From Prochlorococcus sp. scB243_498I20 (GTDB lineage: Bacteria; Cyanobacteriota; Cyanobacteriia; PCC-6307; Cyanobiaceae), in the NCBI GenBank assembly GCA_000635015.1, contig JFMR01000045.1, positions 310,001-374,000 of the forward strand: a DNA stretch of 64,000 bases, in the 5' to 3' direction. The notes beneath the pieces are model-generated. The model saw nothing but the letters and a program-made list of their open reading frames with translations, had not been told where the DNA came from and searched no databases. Position 1 is the first letter of the stretch. The number at the start of each line of letters is the position of its first letter. A program made the position numbers and the translations under genes. Positions 1 through 9,985 of this stretch are shown here, piece by piece.

Positions 1-309
1 TGGTTTTGTTATTTTACATCCTTTATCTTTTTCCATATTACAATCTTTTGTGGCAGGAACAGATTTCCAAGTGCAAATTTTTTCTTGGGAATCTTCTTTT
101 AAAATATTCCATCCATCATTTAAGTATTCTGAAATACCATCCTCTCCACAGGAAAACTTTATTTCCATTCTTTTCTTTTCTGCATTTGTAGTCTCATTAA
201 TATTTTTTTCTAAATTTTTTATGTTTTTCTCTTTATTTATTGATGTCCTACAAGAACTTAATAAAATTGCAATTAGAATTATCTGTGAAAATTTTTTAAT
301 TATGTTCAT
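1..309 (-). CDS. Small lipoprotein, partial (runs off left edge)
   Basis: The frame is open from an ATG at 307-309 down to base 1 without a stop (103 codons), so the C-terminus lies outside the window. The N-terminus has two lysines, a hydrophobic stretch and a lipobox-like LLSSC at about residues 16-20, which suggests export and lipidation. The remainder is charged, with several cysteines (about residues 54, 79, 90 and 98) and tryptophans, like a small folded periplasmic domain. I do not recognise the family. The plus-strand frames over this stretch look like shadows because they lack such organisation. It belongs to a patch of short lineage-specific genes. Confidence 0.6.
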   Translation of the reverse strand, partial: MNIIKKFSQIILIAILLSSCRTSINKEKNIKNLEKNINETTNAEKKRMEIKFSCGEDGISEYLNDGWNILKEDSQEKICTWKSVPATKDCNMEKDKGCKITKP

Positions 310-349
310 TTTTTAACTTCTAATGATTCAAAATTATTTGAATTATAGT

Positions 350-526
350 TTATTTTGACTCTATTAAGCTTAATAATTTATCCATTTTATTCATCAATTT
401 TTTTACATCATCTGGCTTCGGTAATATTAATTCTTCCGTAACTTCTAAATGCATTTTCTTTAAGTTTTGCCTCAAATCCTTTAAATGCATTTTTACGTTT
501 TCTTTCTTTTGTTTTACATCAGTCAT
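350..526 (-). CDS. Small charged hypothetical protein (58 aa)
   Basis: This short frame (ATG at 524-526, TAA at 350-352) encodes a lysine-rich, amphipathic, probably all-helical peptide with leucines spaced as in a coiled coil and no cysteines or signal peptide. It sits between two minus-strand genes with gaps of 40 and 81 bp. I do not recognise a family. Composition and position fit a real small gene, but 58 codons in A+T-rich DNA could occur by chance, so comparison with related genomes would decide. Confidence 0.4.
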   Translation of the reverse strand: MTDVKQKKENVKMHLKDLRQNLKKMHLEVTEELILPKPDDVKKLMNKMDKLLSLIESK

Positions 527-607
527 AGGATTGAAATTTAAACTTTATTCAACTTCAAGTTACTATCATAATATTGGGATGGTTATTAATAGAAAATTTT
601 TAAAAAT

Positions 608-1045
608 TTAATTTTTAAAATTTTCAAGTTCATAGATTTCCTCGCCACCATAACAAAAATTCGTCGATAACATTTTAATTTCCCTTTTGTTAATTCCGAA
701 TGTATTTTTACTTTTAATAATATAATTTTTGGCAATCGCTTCACAATCTAATTTGTTTTTTGCATGTTTAATAACTGGATAAAAATATGCCAATGAAGAA
801 ATTACAAACAAAAATGTGATTAATGATTTTTTTTCGTTCTTAATTAATTCTTTAGACAGTTTTTGGGCTTTTAATATTTTTATTAGTAACTTGTCTGGTA
901 GTCCTATTTGAACAAATAATAACTCTACCCACCATGGAAGATCCTTATCTTTCTTTTTCTTTGAGTTTTCGTAAGTATTCATTTTCTTTGCTGCATAATT
1001 TTGGTTTCTAACCTCTTTAGGATTAGTTGTTTCTTTTTTACTCAT
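608..1045 (-). CDS. Hypothetical membrane-anchored protein (145 aa)
   Basis: The first 35 residues are hydrophilic and lysine/asparagine rich. A tryptophan-containing segment (PWWVELLFVQIGLP, about 37-50) follows, then a charged helix and one predicted membrane segment at about residues 74-91 (LITFLFVISSLAYFYPV). A short C-terminal domain holds two cysteines (about 100 and 131). The PWWVELLFVQIGLP segment looks like an amphipathic membrane-binding helix. No enzyme motif is visible and no family is assigned. The length and definite architecture support a real gene. Confidence 0.6.
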   Translation of the reverse strand: MSKKETTNPKEVRNQNYAAKKMNTYENSKKKKDKDLPWWVELLFVQIGLPDKLLIKILKAQKLSKELIKNEKKSLITFLFVISSLAYFYPVIKHAKNKLDCEAIAKNYIIKSKNTFGINKREIKMLSTNFCYGGEEIYELENFKN

Positions 1046-1173
1046 ATCATCGAATGATTTATTTGGAATTTAGAGGTTTTATTTTGATTTGGAAACTATA
1101 TTTTTATTTTATAAGTTTTAATTTAATTTATCTATCAATTTGAGTATTGTTAATTTGTATTTAAAATTTTTAA

Positions 1174-1443
1174 ATGGCAAAAAAAAGAAGGAAGTTAAAT
1201 AAAGATTTTGAGAGGAAAATATATTCATCAAAAAAAAATGTAGAATTAGTATTGGCAAAAATCTATGATATCGATGATGAAGACATTCAGAAAGAATATA
1301 TGAGTGCCTTTACCTCAGTGGTTTCCTTATATGATGAATTAAAAGAAGATTATGACCGACAAGGTTTTTCCGATAATTCAGAGGAACTTCTAACAAACTA
1401 TAAAAATGGTTTTAATCTTTTCGAATCAGAATTTGAAATTTAA
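1174..1443 (+). CDS. Hypothetical protein (89 aa)
   Basis: An ATG start follows an A+T-rich leader. The first 20 residues are strongly basic (KKRRKLNKDF) and the rest is acidic, with several DDE/EE clusters and a regular hydrophobic spacing that suggests a helical bundle. No signal peptide, cysteine or known motif is seen. It is convergent with the small secreted protein at 1457-1663, with only 13 bp between the stops. The function cannot be named. Confidence 0.55.
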   Translation: MAKKRRKLNKDFERKIYSSKKNVELVLAKIYDIDDEDIQKEYMSAFTSVVSLYDELKEDYDRQGFSDNSEELLTNYKNGFNLFESEFEI

Positions 1444-1456
1444 ATTTAATTTCTAA

Positions 1457-1663
1457 TCAACGTTTGTAAGGCACTACAGGTATCTCAATTAGATTGCCTT
1501 TTTGTAGGTTAGATCTTTTCTCTTGTAAATTTTTTATACATGAGCGAACTCTTTTCTCTTCTTTGCAATATTTTTTTATTTGGTAGTCATTTAGTGAGAA
1601 TGATTTACTACTAACTGAAAAAAAAACGAATAAAAAAAATGATAAATTTAATACCAATTTCAT
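1457..1663 (-). CDS. Small secreted hypothetical protein (68 aa)
   Basis: The N-terminus is a clear signal peptide: a lysine, a phenylalanine/leucine-rich core at about residues 4-18 and a small-residue region (SVSSKSFS). The mature part is only about 45 residues, basic, with two cysteines (about 33 and 42) that could form a disulfide, and ends in a proline/valine-rich tail. No family is recognised. It is likely periplasmic or extracellular. It lies 32 bp downstream of the DUF2103 gene on the same strand. Confidence 0.5.
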   Translation of the reverse strand: MKLVLNLSFFLFVFFSVSSKSFSLNDYQIKKYCKEEKRVRSCIKNLQEKRSNLQKGNLIEIPVVPYKR

Positions 1664-1695
1664 TGTTTTTCTCCTTACTATTTTGTAATTCTCCT

Positions 1696-1977
1696 TTAAT
1701 TATTTTTATTATAAACATCTATAATTTGTTTTAATTCTTCTTTACTTAAGTCTGTTGAAATAAAAACTTCTTGGGCTGTTTTACCCTTTCTTGCTATTGC
1801 TTTATAACCGTTTATGGTTTTCACTGATAATCTAAGTATCAATTTAGAAGATCTCCCCCTAACTCTTGATATGGCAGCTGGAGTTATTGTCTTGATGTTT
1901 AAATTAAGAGCTAACTTTTGGAGTATAGGAATTAAACCTTCTATGTTTGAACTATGATTTAAAACTAACCTTCCCAA
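1696..1977 (-). CDS. DUF2103-like protein
   Basis: The 93-residue protein begins MGRLVLNHSS and carries an SRVRGRSSKLILRLSV segment followed by GYKAIARKGKTAQEVF, which resembles the cyanobacterial DUF2103 family (described as predicted metal binding). It is compact, basic and cytosolic, without membrane segments. The start is the ATG that gives the conserved MGRLVLNHS beginning. It is divergent from petN across 116 bp, so promoters for both genes should lie there. Function is unknown; the family call rests on remembered sequence similarity. Confidence 0.6.
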   Translation of the reverse strand: MGRLVLNHSSNIEGLIPILQKLALNLNIKTITPAAISRVRGRSSKLILRLSVKTINGYKAIARKGKTAQEVFISTDLSKEELKQIIDVYNKNN

Positions 1978-2093
1978 TTTCGATTTATATTTATTCTATT
2001 AAGATTATTTTGTTTCTGAGAAATTAACTTTAGCTTTGAGATGATAAAAAATTTTTGAAGTTCTGTTATATTTGTATTAGTGATTCAAATCTA

Positions 2094-2195
2094 ATGATCT
2101 TTCAAATAGGTTGGGCAGCATTAGCTGCAATTTTTACTTTTTCAATTGCCATGGTTGTTTGGGGGAGAAATGGTGACGGATCCATTGATATATGA
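2094..2195 (+). CDS. petN: Cytochrome b6f complex subunit PetN
   Basis: This 33-codon frame encodes one hydrophobic segment beginning [12 protein letters not shown], followed by a short [12 protein letters not shown] section and a polar tail. That matches PetN, the small single-span subunit VIII of cytochrome b6f, in length, in the FTFS..VVWGR signature and in having one transmembrane helix. The complex carries electrons from plastoquinol to the lumenal carrier in the thylakoid membrane. The TGA stop overlaps the ATG of a second small membrane ORF by 4 bp (ATGA). Confidence 0.9.
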
Positions 2196-2332
2196 TTTCA
2201 TTCTTAACTTATGAAGTCTTTTTAAGTAAATTTCTTATCCTAACATCGTTCGTCTTGCTGATATTTATAACATTCGCTGTAATTTACATATCATATGTCT
2301 CATGGAAAGATAAAAAAAGATTAAATAAATAG
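2192..2332 (+). CDS. Small membrane protein overlapping petN (46 aa)
   Basis: An ATG at 2192 overlaps the petN stop in an ATGA arrangement typical of translational coupling. The 46 residues have a polar N-terminus, one strong hydrophobic helix (about residues 13-36, rich in L, I, F and T) and a basic tail (WKDKKRLNK), which predicts a single-span protein with a cytoplasmic C-terminus. The stop at 2330-2332 is 3 bp from the end of psb29 on the other strand. The protein is unknown to me. Context suggests co-expression with cytochrome b6f, which is inference. Confidence 0.55.
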
Positions 2333-2335
2333 ATA

Positions 2336-2992
2336 TTATTGTTTTTGGTCTTTTTTCTTATCTTTAGACTTGAGTTCCTCAATTAATTCTTTTGCTTGTT
2401 TCATTTTTGATATGCTACTTTTGTAAATCCCAATATCTTTTTCTGCTTTACTAGCAGATAAATTTAACTTCTCAAAAATTTCAGAGGTCAACTTATTTGG
2501 AACTGATTCATTTTTCTCTATAAGATCTTGAGAGTTTGAAATTAATATATATATTCCTAAGTTCAAAATCCTTGAAGGATAAAGTTTAGTATTGCTTTTT
2601 TCTATTAACTTTTTCAAAATATCTATAGATGTTTTATCCTTGAATTCCTTTTGAGAATTTTGAGCTATTTCATTAATTTCCTTCGCTTCAAAATTTGTAG
2701 AACTGCATAAAGAATCAAAAAGAAGATTCAAATGTTTCTCAGGTTTGTATCCTTTCATTAATTCTTTGAATGTTTCGGTTAGACCAACACAAAAGAGATA
2801 ATCTTGCGTAAATTCATTTTGATGATTTAAAAGATTTAGTTCGACAAGCATTTCATCAACTATTCTTTTATATAAACCTGGAATAACGTAAGGGAATTTT
2901 TCATGAAATAACTTTTTGCTATCTGAAACAGTCAATTTTTCTTTCAATTTTTTATATGTAAACCTTAATAAGGTTAGCGTATGTTGACTCAA
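2336..2992 (-). CDS. thf1: Psb29/Thf1 photosystem II biogenesis protein
   Basis: The 218-residue protein resembles Thf1/Psb29: an N-terminal [13 protein letters not shown] region, the conserved [23 protein letters not shown] core (about residues 33-57) and a [18 protein letters not shown] segment, ending in a lysine-rich coiled coil. Family members are soluble or thylakoid-associated and act in PSII assembly and repair and in stability of FtsH complexes. Its start is only 35 bp from the clpP start on the other strand. Grouping with clpP and ftsH fits a PSII repair and proteolysis theme. Confidence 0.85.
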   Translation of the reverse strand: MSQHTLTLLRFTYKKLKEKLTVSDSKKLFHEKFPYVIPGLYKRIVDEMLVELNLLNHQNEFTQDYLFCVGLTETFKELMKGYKPEKHLNLLFDSLCSSTNFEAKEINEIAQNSQKEFKDKTSIDILKKLIEKSNTKLYPSRILNLGIYILISNSQDLIEKNESVPNKLTSEIFEKLNLSASKAEKDIGIYKSSISKMKQAKELIEELKSKDKKKDQKQ

Positions 2993-3027
2993 TATCGTTA
3001 ATATCTAATAAACAGATAAATATTATT

Positions 3028-3615
3028 ATGATCCCTTTAGTATTAGAAGAATCTGGTGGAAGTGAAAGAGTCTTTGATATTTATTCGAGACTTTTAAGAG
3101 AGAGAATAATCTTTTTGGGAGAACAGGTTACTAGCGAAACTGCTAATAGAATTGTCGCTCAATTGTTATTTCTTGAAGCAGAGGACCCAGATAAGGACAT
3201 TTATATGTATATAAATTCACCAGGTGGATCAGTCTATGATGGATTGGGTATCTTTGATACTATGCAACATGTTAAGCCTGACATTCATACAGTATGTGTA
3301 GGTTTGGCAGCTAGTATGGGAGCGTTTTTGCTTGCAGCAGGAACTAAAGGTAAAAGAAGCAGTCTTAGACATTCAAGAATAATGATTCATCAACCCCTTG
3401 GAGGTGCTAGAGGACAAGCCAGTGACATAAGGATTCAGGCAGATGAAATTTTGTTCTTAAAAGAGCGACTTAATACTGAATTATCAGAAAGAACTGGGAA
3501 AGATTATGAAACTGTTAGAGAAGACACTGATAGAGACTTTTATATGTCACCTAACGAAGCAGTTGAGTACGGATTAATTGATCTTGTATTAGATAAAAAA
3601 CCAATTAAAGTTTAA
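3028..3615 (+). CDS. clpP: ATP-dependent Clp protease proteolytic subunit
   Basis: At 195 residues this is a normal-length ClpP. The serine protease triad is visible: Ser96 in GLAASMGAF, His121 in MIHQPLGG and Asp170 in DTDRDFYMS. The [17 protein letters not shown] segment forms the conserved substrate strand and oxyanion region. It would assemble into ClpP/R barrels served by ClpC or ClpX. Cyanobacteria carry several clpP paralogues and I cannot tell which number applies. Its stop overlaps the ftsH stop on the other strand by 4 bp, so no terminator separates them. Confidence 0.93.
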   Translation: MIPLVLEESGGSERVFDIYSRLLRERIIFLGEQVTSETANRIVAQLLFLEAEDPDKDIYMYINSPGGSVYDGLGIFDTMQHVKPDIHTVCVGLAASMGAFLLAAGTKGKRSSLRHSRIMIHQPLGGARGQASDIRIQADEILFLKERLNTELSERTGKDYETVREDTDRDFYMSPNEAVEYGLIDLVLDKKPIKV

Positions 3616-5525
3616 CTTAACAATTGAGGCGTTCTTTCTTTATCAGGAATTTTAGTGAATTTGGAAAGAATATTTAAAAATTCTTCACCATCTAATGTTT
3701 CTTTTTCGATTAGTAGATCGACTATCTTATCCATAGCTTCTCTATTTTTGCTCACTATATCGTAGGTTTCTTTATAACATTCCTTAACCATTACTCTTAC
3801 GCTTTCATCAATTTGCTTAGAGATTGAATCAGAAACTTCACTTCTAGTCATTAAATCTCTACCAACAAATACTTCTTGATTACCACTTTCTAAAGCTATT
3901 GGACCTAAATTACTCATCCCAAATCTAGTAACCATTTGGCGGGCCATAGAAGCAACCTGTTGGAAATCACCTCCAGCACCTGTTGTAATCTCACCTTTTC
4001 CAAAAACAACATCTTCAGCAGCTCTTCCTCCTAAAGCGCCCATTATTCTTGCTTTAAGTTGAGCCCTGCTTACAAGAGTTTGTTCATCATCTGGAGTAAA
4101 CCAAGTTAAACCTTTAGCTTGACCTCTTGGGATGACAGTCACTTTTTGAACAGGATCATGAGCTTTAACTAAAGAACCAATGAGGGCATGGCCAACTTCA
4201 TGATAGGCAATTAATCTTTTGCTTCTTCCATCTGTTAATGGAGAACCTTCCATCCCTGCAACAATTCTATCTACAGAGTCATCAATTTCTGAAATGCTTA
4301 TAGAATCTTTTCTTCTTCTGGCAGTTAAAATAGCTGCTTCATTTAATAAATTTGCTAAATCGGCTCCTGTAAAACCTGGTGTTCTTCTAGCAATACTTTC
4401 AAGTGTTAAATCCTCTTGAAGTTTTTTATTCCTAGAATGAACTTCTAATATTGATAATCTACCTTTTATATCGGGTGCATCCACAGTTACCTGCCTATCA
4501 AATCTGCCTGGCCTCATTAATGCTGAGTCTAGAACATCAGGCCTGTTGGTGGCGGCAATTATTATTATGCCACTATTACCTTCAAATCCATCCATTTCAG
4601 TAAGTAATTGGTTAAGAGTTTGTTCTCTCTCATCGTTACCTCCACCAATACCTGCACCTCTTTGCCTTCCTACCGCATCAATTTCATCAATAAAGATTAA
4701 ACAAGGACTATTTTCTTTAGCTCTTTTAAAAAGGTCTCTTACCCTACTAGCACCAACACCAACAAACATTTCAACGAATTCAGAACCTGATAATGAGAAA
4801 AATGGTACATCTGCTTCACCTGCAATTGCCTTTGCTAAAAGGGTTTTGCCAGTACCAGGAGGTCCTACCAATAGAACACCTTTTGGAATTCTTGCTCCTA
4901 CTGAAGTAAATTTTTCTGGTTTCTTCAGAAAAGTGACAACTTCTTGTAGATCTTGTTTTGCTTCATTAACACCTGCAACATCGTCGAAAACAACACCTGT
5001 TTCAGCTTCCATAGCAAACCTTGCTTTTGTCTTACCAAATTGCATTGCTTGGCCTGGACCTCCGGGCATGCCATTAGACCTCCTAGCTAATAAAATTAAA
5101 CCTCCAATTAAAATTGCTGGGAATAGTAAATTGCCCGCAATTCCTAATGCAGGAGGAGTTGTTTTAACCGGATGCACATCAAAACTGATCCCTTCATTTT
5201 TTAAAATGTTTATAAGTTCTGGTGTTAAGCCAGGAAGATCTACACGTAACCTTTGAACTTTATTATCTAAATCTGAATCTATCGTCTCTATAACTGCATT
5301 TCTGCCTCCTTCAAAAATATCAACTGATGTAACCCTGCCTGAATTAATGTAATCTAAGAATCTACCGTAACTAACTCTAGCTACAGCAGTATTTCTTGGT
5401 GCAACTGTAGTACCATTAGATTTAAGTGAATCAACATTGCTGGAAGATAAAAATTGGTATGAAAGCGCTATTACTAAAAGTATAGGTAAAGCCCATAAAA
5501 TTAATGTTTTAAATTTCTGATTCAT
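3612..5525 (-). CDS. ftsH: ATP-dependent zinc metalloprotease FtsH
   Basis: The 637 residues show the full FtsH plan: a first membrane helix (about 8-25), a lumenal/periplasmic domain, a second helix (about 128-147), an AAA+ domain with Walker A GPPGTGKT (221-228) and Walker [10 protein letters not shown], an arginine-finger region (RPGRFDRQV), and a peptidase domain with the zinc motif HEVGH. FtsH complexes degrade damaged D1 and other membrane proteins. Which of the cyanobacterial FtsH paralogues this is cannot be fixed from sequence alone, though the psb29 neighbour suggests a PSII-repair member. Confidence 0.95.
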   Translation of the reverse strand: MNQKFKTLILWALPILLVIALSYQFLSSSNVDSLKSNGTTVAPRNTAVARVSYGRFLDYINSGRVTSVDIFEGGRNAVIETIDSDLDNKVQRLRVDLPGLTPELINILKNEGISFDVHPVKTTPPALGIAGNLLFPAILIGGLILLARRSNGMPGGPGQAMQFGKTKARFAMEAETGVVFDDVAGVNEAKQDLQEVVTFLKKPEKFTSVGARIPKGVLLVGPPGTGKTLLAKAIAGEADVPFFSLSGSEFVEMFVGVGASRVRDLFKRAKENSPCLIFIDEIDAVGRQRGAGIGGGNDEREQTLNQLLTEMDGFEGNSGIIIIAATNRPDVLDSALMRPGRFDRQVTVDAPDIKGRLSILEVHSRNKKLQEDLTLESIARRTPGFTGADLANLLNEAAILTARRRKDSISISEIDDSVDRIVAGMEGSPLTDGRSKRLIAYHEVGHALIGSLVKAHDPVQKVTVIPRGQAKGLTWFTPDDEQTLVSRAQLKARIMGALGGRAAEDVVFGKGEITTGAGGDFQQVASMARQMVTRFGMSNLGPIALESGNQEVFVGRDLMTRSEVSDSISKQIDESVRVMVKECYKETYDIVSKNREAMDKIVDLLIEKETLDGEEFLNILSKFTKIPDKERTPQLLS

Positions 5526-5631
5526 TAATTTGTAAAAGTTAATTATAAGATTCTAGAATGAATCAGTGCATTTCGTTGATATTTTCTCTAACTTAATGCA
5601 TATACTACTTACTAACGTAATCGATTTTTAA

Positions 5632-5841
5632 ATGAAATTTCAGATCAACGACAAGGTTAAGTTGATAGCTCCAGTCTCTTACTTAAAGACTTCAGATAAT
5701 ATGCCGATGTTAAGACCCCCTGATTTAGTTGCAATTGACGAAATTGGAGAAATTCTATCAATCAAATCCCCAGATACTGTTGAAGTAAAGTTTAGAAGAG
5801 GTTCGTTTTTGATCGATATTGAGAAGATTGAGAAAAACTAA
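5632..5841 (+). CDS. SipA-like small regulator (DUF3148)
   Basis: The 69-residue protein has an SH3-like beta pattern (INDKVKLIAPVSYLKTSD) and the segment MPMLRPPDLVAIDEIGEI characteristic of the cyanobacterial DUF3148 family. That family includes SipA, which binds the histidine kinase NblS/Hik33 and tunes high-light and nutrient-stress signalling. The gene is divergent from ftsH across 106 bp and convergent with an M16 peptidase, with one base between stops. Family assignment is from remembered motifs; partner binding is inferred. Confidence 0.7.
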   Translation: MKFQINDKVKLIAPVSYLKTSDNMPMLRPPDLVAIDEIGEILSIKSPDTVEVKFRRGSFLIDIEKIEKN

Positions 5842-5842
5842 C

Positions 5843-7060
5843 TTAAAAGTTTTGCCTCCACTTTTTTAAAATTTCTAAACATATTTTTTTATTGCCAGAA
5901 ATACTCATAAAAGGTTTTGAAAAATACTTATTAGTTAATTTAAGAATGTCTAATGAAGATGTTTCGTCTATTTTAGAATTTAAATCAAGCTCAGAAATGG
6001 ATGTAATACCATAACTTATTAATTGTATTTTTCTCTGTAAAATTTCATCTAGAGATTGATTCCCCAACAGAAAAGAACCTTTTAGTTTTTCTTTAGCCAA
6101 AAATATTTCAGAATCAATCAAGGGTTTTAAAAGTAAATCTTTCCATAAAGTTGATAAAAGTTCAAAAGCAAAGAGGGCTTTTTTATTTGATACTGATAAA
6201 TAAACTAAAAATGGAGCATTTCCACTCCTGACAGGATAATAAACACCTAAATCATAGGTGATTCCATTTTTTTCCCTAAAAAGTTTAAATAAAGAAGCGC
6301 TCATTCCATAAGACAAATATGACTCCAAAACCTTAAGAGGCAAATATTCACTACTTCTACGAGAGCAAGTTTGGTTACCCACCATTATTATTGTTTGATT
6401 TGAATCATTATTATTGAATTCAAATCTTTCATCAGGACTTAAATCGTTATTGATAGGTCTTGATTTTTCTTCTGAGGGTTTTTTTTCTAATGTTTCTATA
6501 CTTACTCCATTTACTTCTAAACTATTTGAAATTAAATACTTATCTCGACTTTTGAAATTTTTAAACTCAAGCAAAACATCTTTATATGTAATCTTTGAAA
6601 CATCATTTGCATCGCCATTTGCATTAAAAGCATAGGGATGATTCGAGTAAACAATTCTTCTCCATTTTTCAAAACAGATAGTAAATGGATTCTCTTTATC
6701 TTTTTTTATTAGATCAATAGAGGATTTTTTTACTTTTTGAAATTCAATCTCCAAGAGAGTTGGTTTATAAACTATTAAATCTAGTAAAGGGATTAATTTG
6801 TTGAAATATTCATTTAGGGATTTAATGCTTATTGAAATACCATCTTCAAATACTTCTTGATTTAATTCTGCTCCATAAGACTCAATATACTCGGAAAGAC
6901 TTAAATTATTAAAACCCTCACATCCTCTGGTAAGTAATGAACTGAGGATCTTGTTTATACCTTTTTTGCCAGCACTATCCATATCACTACCTCCTTTAAT
7001 CCAAATTGAAGCAGTAGAAAAATTCCGTTTTTGGTTATTTAAAAAAAATCTTTTTAACAT
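5843..7060 (-). CDS. M16-family peptidase homologue, zinc motif missing
   Basis: The 405-residue protein has the M16B fold signatures (SIWIKGGSDMDSAGKKGI near the start, LFREKNGITYDLGVYYPVRSG in the C-terminal half). Where active M16 enzymes carry HxxEH, this one reads roughly ILSSLLTRG, so it has no zinc site. M16B proteins often work as heterodimers of one catalytic and one inactive chain, and the gene directly upstream (7054-8304) carries an intact HxxEH. The two reading frames overlap by 7 bp, supporting a paired complex. The substrate is unknown. Confidence 0.8.
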   Translation of the reverse strand: MLKRFFLNNQKRNFSTASIWIKGGSDMDSAGKKGINKILSSLLTRGCEGFNNLSLSEYIESYGAELNQEVFEDGISISIKSLNEYFNKLIPLLDLIVYKPTLLEIEFQKVKKSSIDLIKKDKENPFTICFEKWRRIVYSNHPYAFNANGDANDVSKITYKDVLLEFKNFKSRDKYLISNSLEVNGVSIETLEKKPSEEKSRPINNDLSPDERFEFNNNDSNQTIIMVGNQTCSRRSSEYLPLKVLESYLSYGMSASLFKLFREKNGITYDLGVYYPVRSGNAPFLVYLSVSNKKALFAFELLSTLWKDLLLKPLIDSEIFLAKEKLKGSFLLGNQSLDEILQRKIQLISYGITSISELDLNSKIDETSSLDILKLTNKYFSKPFMSISGNKKICLEILKKWRQNF

Positions 7061-8304
7061 TTAGCAGGGGATGCAACTAAAGTGAATTTCTCTCCATGGA
7101 TATATTCTGTTATCTCTTTGAAATTATCCAAATCATTCCAATAATTCAAATGATCTTCTAAATTATTTATTGAAGATTTTCTCCCCCAAAGAAGTTCATT
7201 TCCAAAGAATGAAGAAAGTTGTGTAGATGTCTCTAAATTAAATACATAATTACTTTTGACAATATTTATTGCTTTTTTTATTTCATCAACAGTCAAGGTT
7301 TTCAAATGTGAAATCTCATCTATTGTTTTATTAATTTTCTTTTCTACTAAATCGATATCTTTGGACTCACAACTTGCTTCAATTATAAATAATCCGCCTA
7401 ATTCTCCAGCATTTACATCTACATACACCGATTCAACTAGATTACTATCTTCTTTTAAAATTTTAACTAGTCTGCTGTTTCTCCCGACTGAAAGTATTGA
7501 TGCTAATATCTCTAGCCCAATAATATTTTTTTGATCATTGAGGTTTGGGATAAACCAGGCCATAAATATTCTGGAAAACTCTAAATGATCAAACATAACT
7601 GACTCTCTACCATTCCTAATTTTTAAATCAGGTATATCTTTTAGATTTATTAAATTTGGACTTTCTTTTATGTTAGGTAGATCACTTGTTTCAAAAGTTT
7701 TATAAATTGCTTCCGAGAGATTCCCCGCAATTGCAATACAAATTTTTTCGGTAGTGTAATGTTTGCTATGAAATTCCACAAGGTCATTTATCTCTAAGTT
7801 TTTAATACTATGTTCAGTTCCCAGAATCGAATTGGCATAATTCGGACTAAACCAAACCCTTTTCAAGAAATAATTAAATAGTCTTTCTTCAGGCTGATCA
7901 TTTTGTTGTTTTATTTCATCAATAACTACCCCTTTTTCTTTTATAAATTCATCAGGATTAAAATCTGGAGCAAAGACAATATTTGTCAAAAGAGCAAGTG
8001 ATTCTCTAAAGTTACTGGGTGGAACTAAGACATGGTAATGTACATCATCATAACCAGTTGAAGCGTTACTTAATCCGCCTAGTGATTCAATTTTATGGTC
8101 AAATTCACCTGGCATTATTTTGTTAGATCCTTTAAAAATCATATGTTCTAGAAAATGAGCAGTGCCGTTTTTATCAACATCCTCAAAAGAAGAACCTGCT
8201 TTGCACCAAATATCAATGCTTATAAGCGGCAATTCTTTATTATCCACAAACACACATCTAGTTTTGCTTGAATGGGTGAAGTAGTTAACATCTCCTACGT
8301 TCAT
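7054..8304 (-). CDS. M16B zinc peptidase, catalytic partner
   Basis: The 416-residue protein has the inverted zinc motif HFLEH at residues 50-54 within GTAHFLEHMIFKGS, with downstream acidic residues (EKGVVIDEIKQQND) supplying the third ligand as in mitochondrial processing peptidase and PqqL-like enzymes. No signal peptide is seen, so it is probably cytoplasmic. It overlaps the inactive homologue downstream by 7 bp and is divergent from pcyA across 41 bp. A role in peptide clearance or precursor processing is inference from the family. Confidence 0.88.
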   Translation of the reverse strand: MNVGDVNYFTHSSKTRCVFVDNKELPLISIDIWCKAGSSFEDVDKNGTAHFLEHMIFKGSNKIMPGEFDHKIESLGGLSNASTGYDDVHYHVLVPPSNFRESLALLTNIVFAPDFNPDEFIKEKGVVIDEIKQQNDQPEERLFNYFLKRVWFSPNYANSILGTEHSIKNLEINDLVEFHSKHYTTEKICIAIAGNLSEAIYKTFETSDLPNIKESPNLINLKDIPDLKIRNGRESVMFDHLEFSRIFMAWFIPNLNDQKNIIGLEILASILSVGRNSRLVKILKEDSNLVESVYVDVNAGELGGLFIIEASCESKDIDLVEKKINKTIDEISHLKTLTVDEIKKAINIVKSNYVFNLETSTQLSSFFGNELLWGRKSSINNLEDHLNYWNDLDNFKEITEYIHGEKFTLVASPAKC

Positions 8305-8321
8305 TTCGGTTTTCTATTTAA

Positions 8322-9070
<749 letters not shown>

Positions 9071-9071
<1 letters not shown>

Positions 9072-9985
9072 TGAAATTAAAAATATTAAAAAATTTATTT
9101 ATTTATTTTTTGTTATTTACACCTTTATCTCTTGGTATTATTTCCTGTTCTGGAAATAATAAATCTAGTTCAAAATTTAAAGAGGAAATAACTTCAGATT
9201 TCATTCCTTCTATTACAGCTGTTGCAGCACTTGGTCAACTTTCTCCTTCGGGAGAGATTAGACAATTGGCAGCTCCAATAAGTCAGTTTGGTTCTTCCCC
9301 CCGAATTGTCGAAATTTTAGTAAATGAAGGAGATTTCGTAAAAAAAGGTGATATTCTCGCAATCTTTGAAAATGGAGAGAAATTAATTGCTGATCTTGAA
9401 AGAAACGAAAATCTAATTAATACCATTAACGAAGAAATTACCTTAAAGAAAGATCAAATTCAAAGATATGAGTTAGCTTTGAGCAAAGATGCATATTCTT
9501 TTGTAGAGTTTTCACAGAGAAAAGATGAATTATTAAAATTGCAAAAACAGAAAATAACCCTTATCGGAGATCAAAAAAATATCAAGATAGATTTATTTAA
9601 TTCAAAACTAAGAAGTCCAATCGACGGTTTTATCCTTGGAATAAACTCGAGAGTTGGTGAAAGACCTCAAAATGAAGGGATTTTGGATATTGGTTCTAGT
9701 CAAAAAATGGAAGCTTTGATAGAGGTTTATGAATCTGACATCGATAGAGTATTTATCTCTCAGAATGTTGAATTGAGCAGTGAGAATGGAGGTTTCCAAA
9801 ATAATCTTAAGGGAAAGGTGATTAGGATTAGTCCTAAGGTAAAACAAAGAAAAGTTCTATCGACTGATCCAACAGGGGATGCTGATTCACGAATTATCGA
9901 GGTACTAGTAAAACTAGATCAAGATTCTATAGATATCGTTCAAAACTATGCAGGAATGAAAGTGATTGCAAAATTTATCCCCTAA
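9071..9985 (+). CDS. DevB-like periplasmic adaptor (HlyD family)
   Basis: The 304-residue protein starts with a signal sequence ending in a lipobox-like LGIISC (about residues 22-27). A biotinyl-lipoyl-like segment (VEILVNEGDFVKKGDILAIF) precedes an alpha-helical hairpin (about 110-165) and the second half-motif (KLRSPIDGFILGINSRVGE). This is the membrane-fusion adaptor of a DevBCA-type ABC exporter, linking inner-membrane permease to an outer-membrane channel. It overlaps pcyA and the following permease by one base each, so the genes are co-transcribed. Confidence 0.85.

Noticed and set aside
4546..5256. 236-codon open frame opposite ftsH
   Set aside because: It is antisense to the strongly conserved ATPase region of ftsH and shows low-quality, proline/serine-rich sequence typical of a shadow frame.
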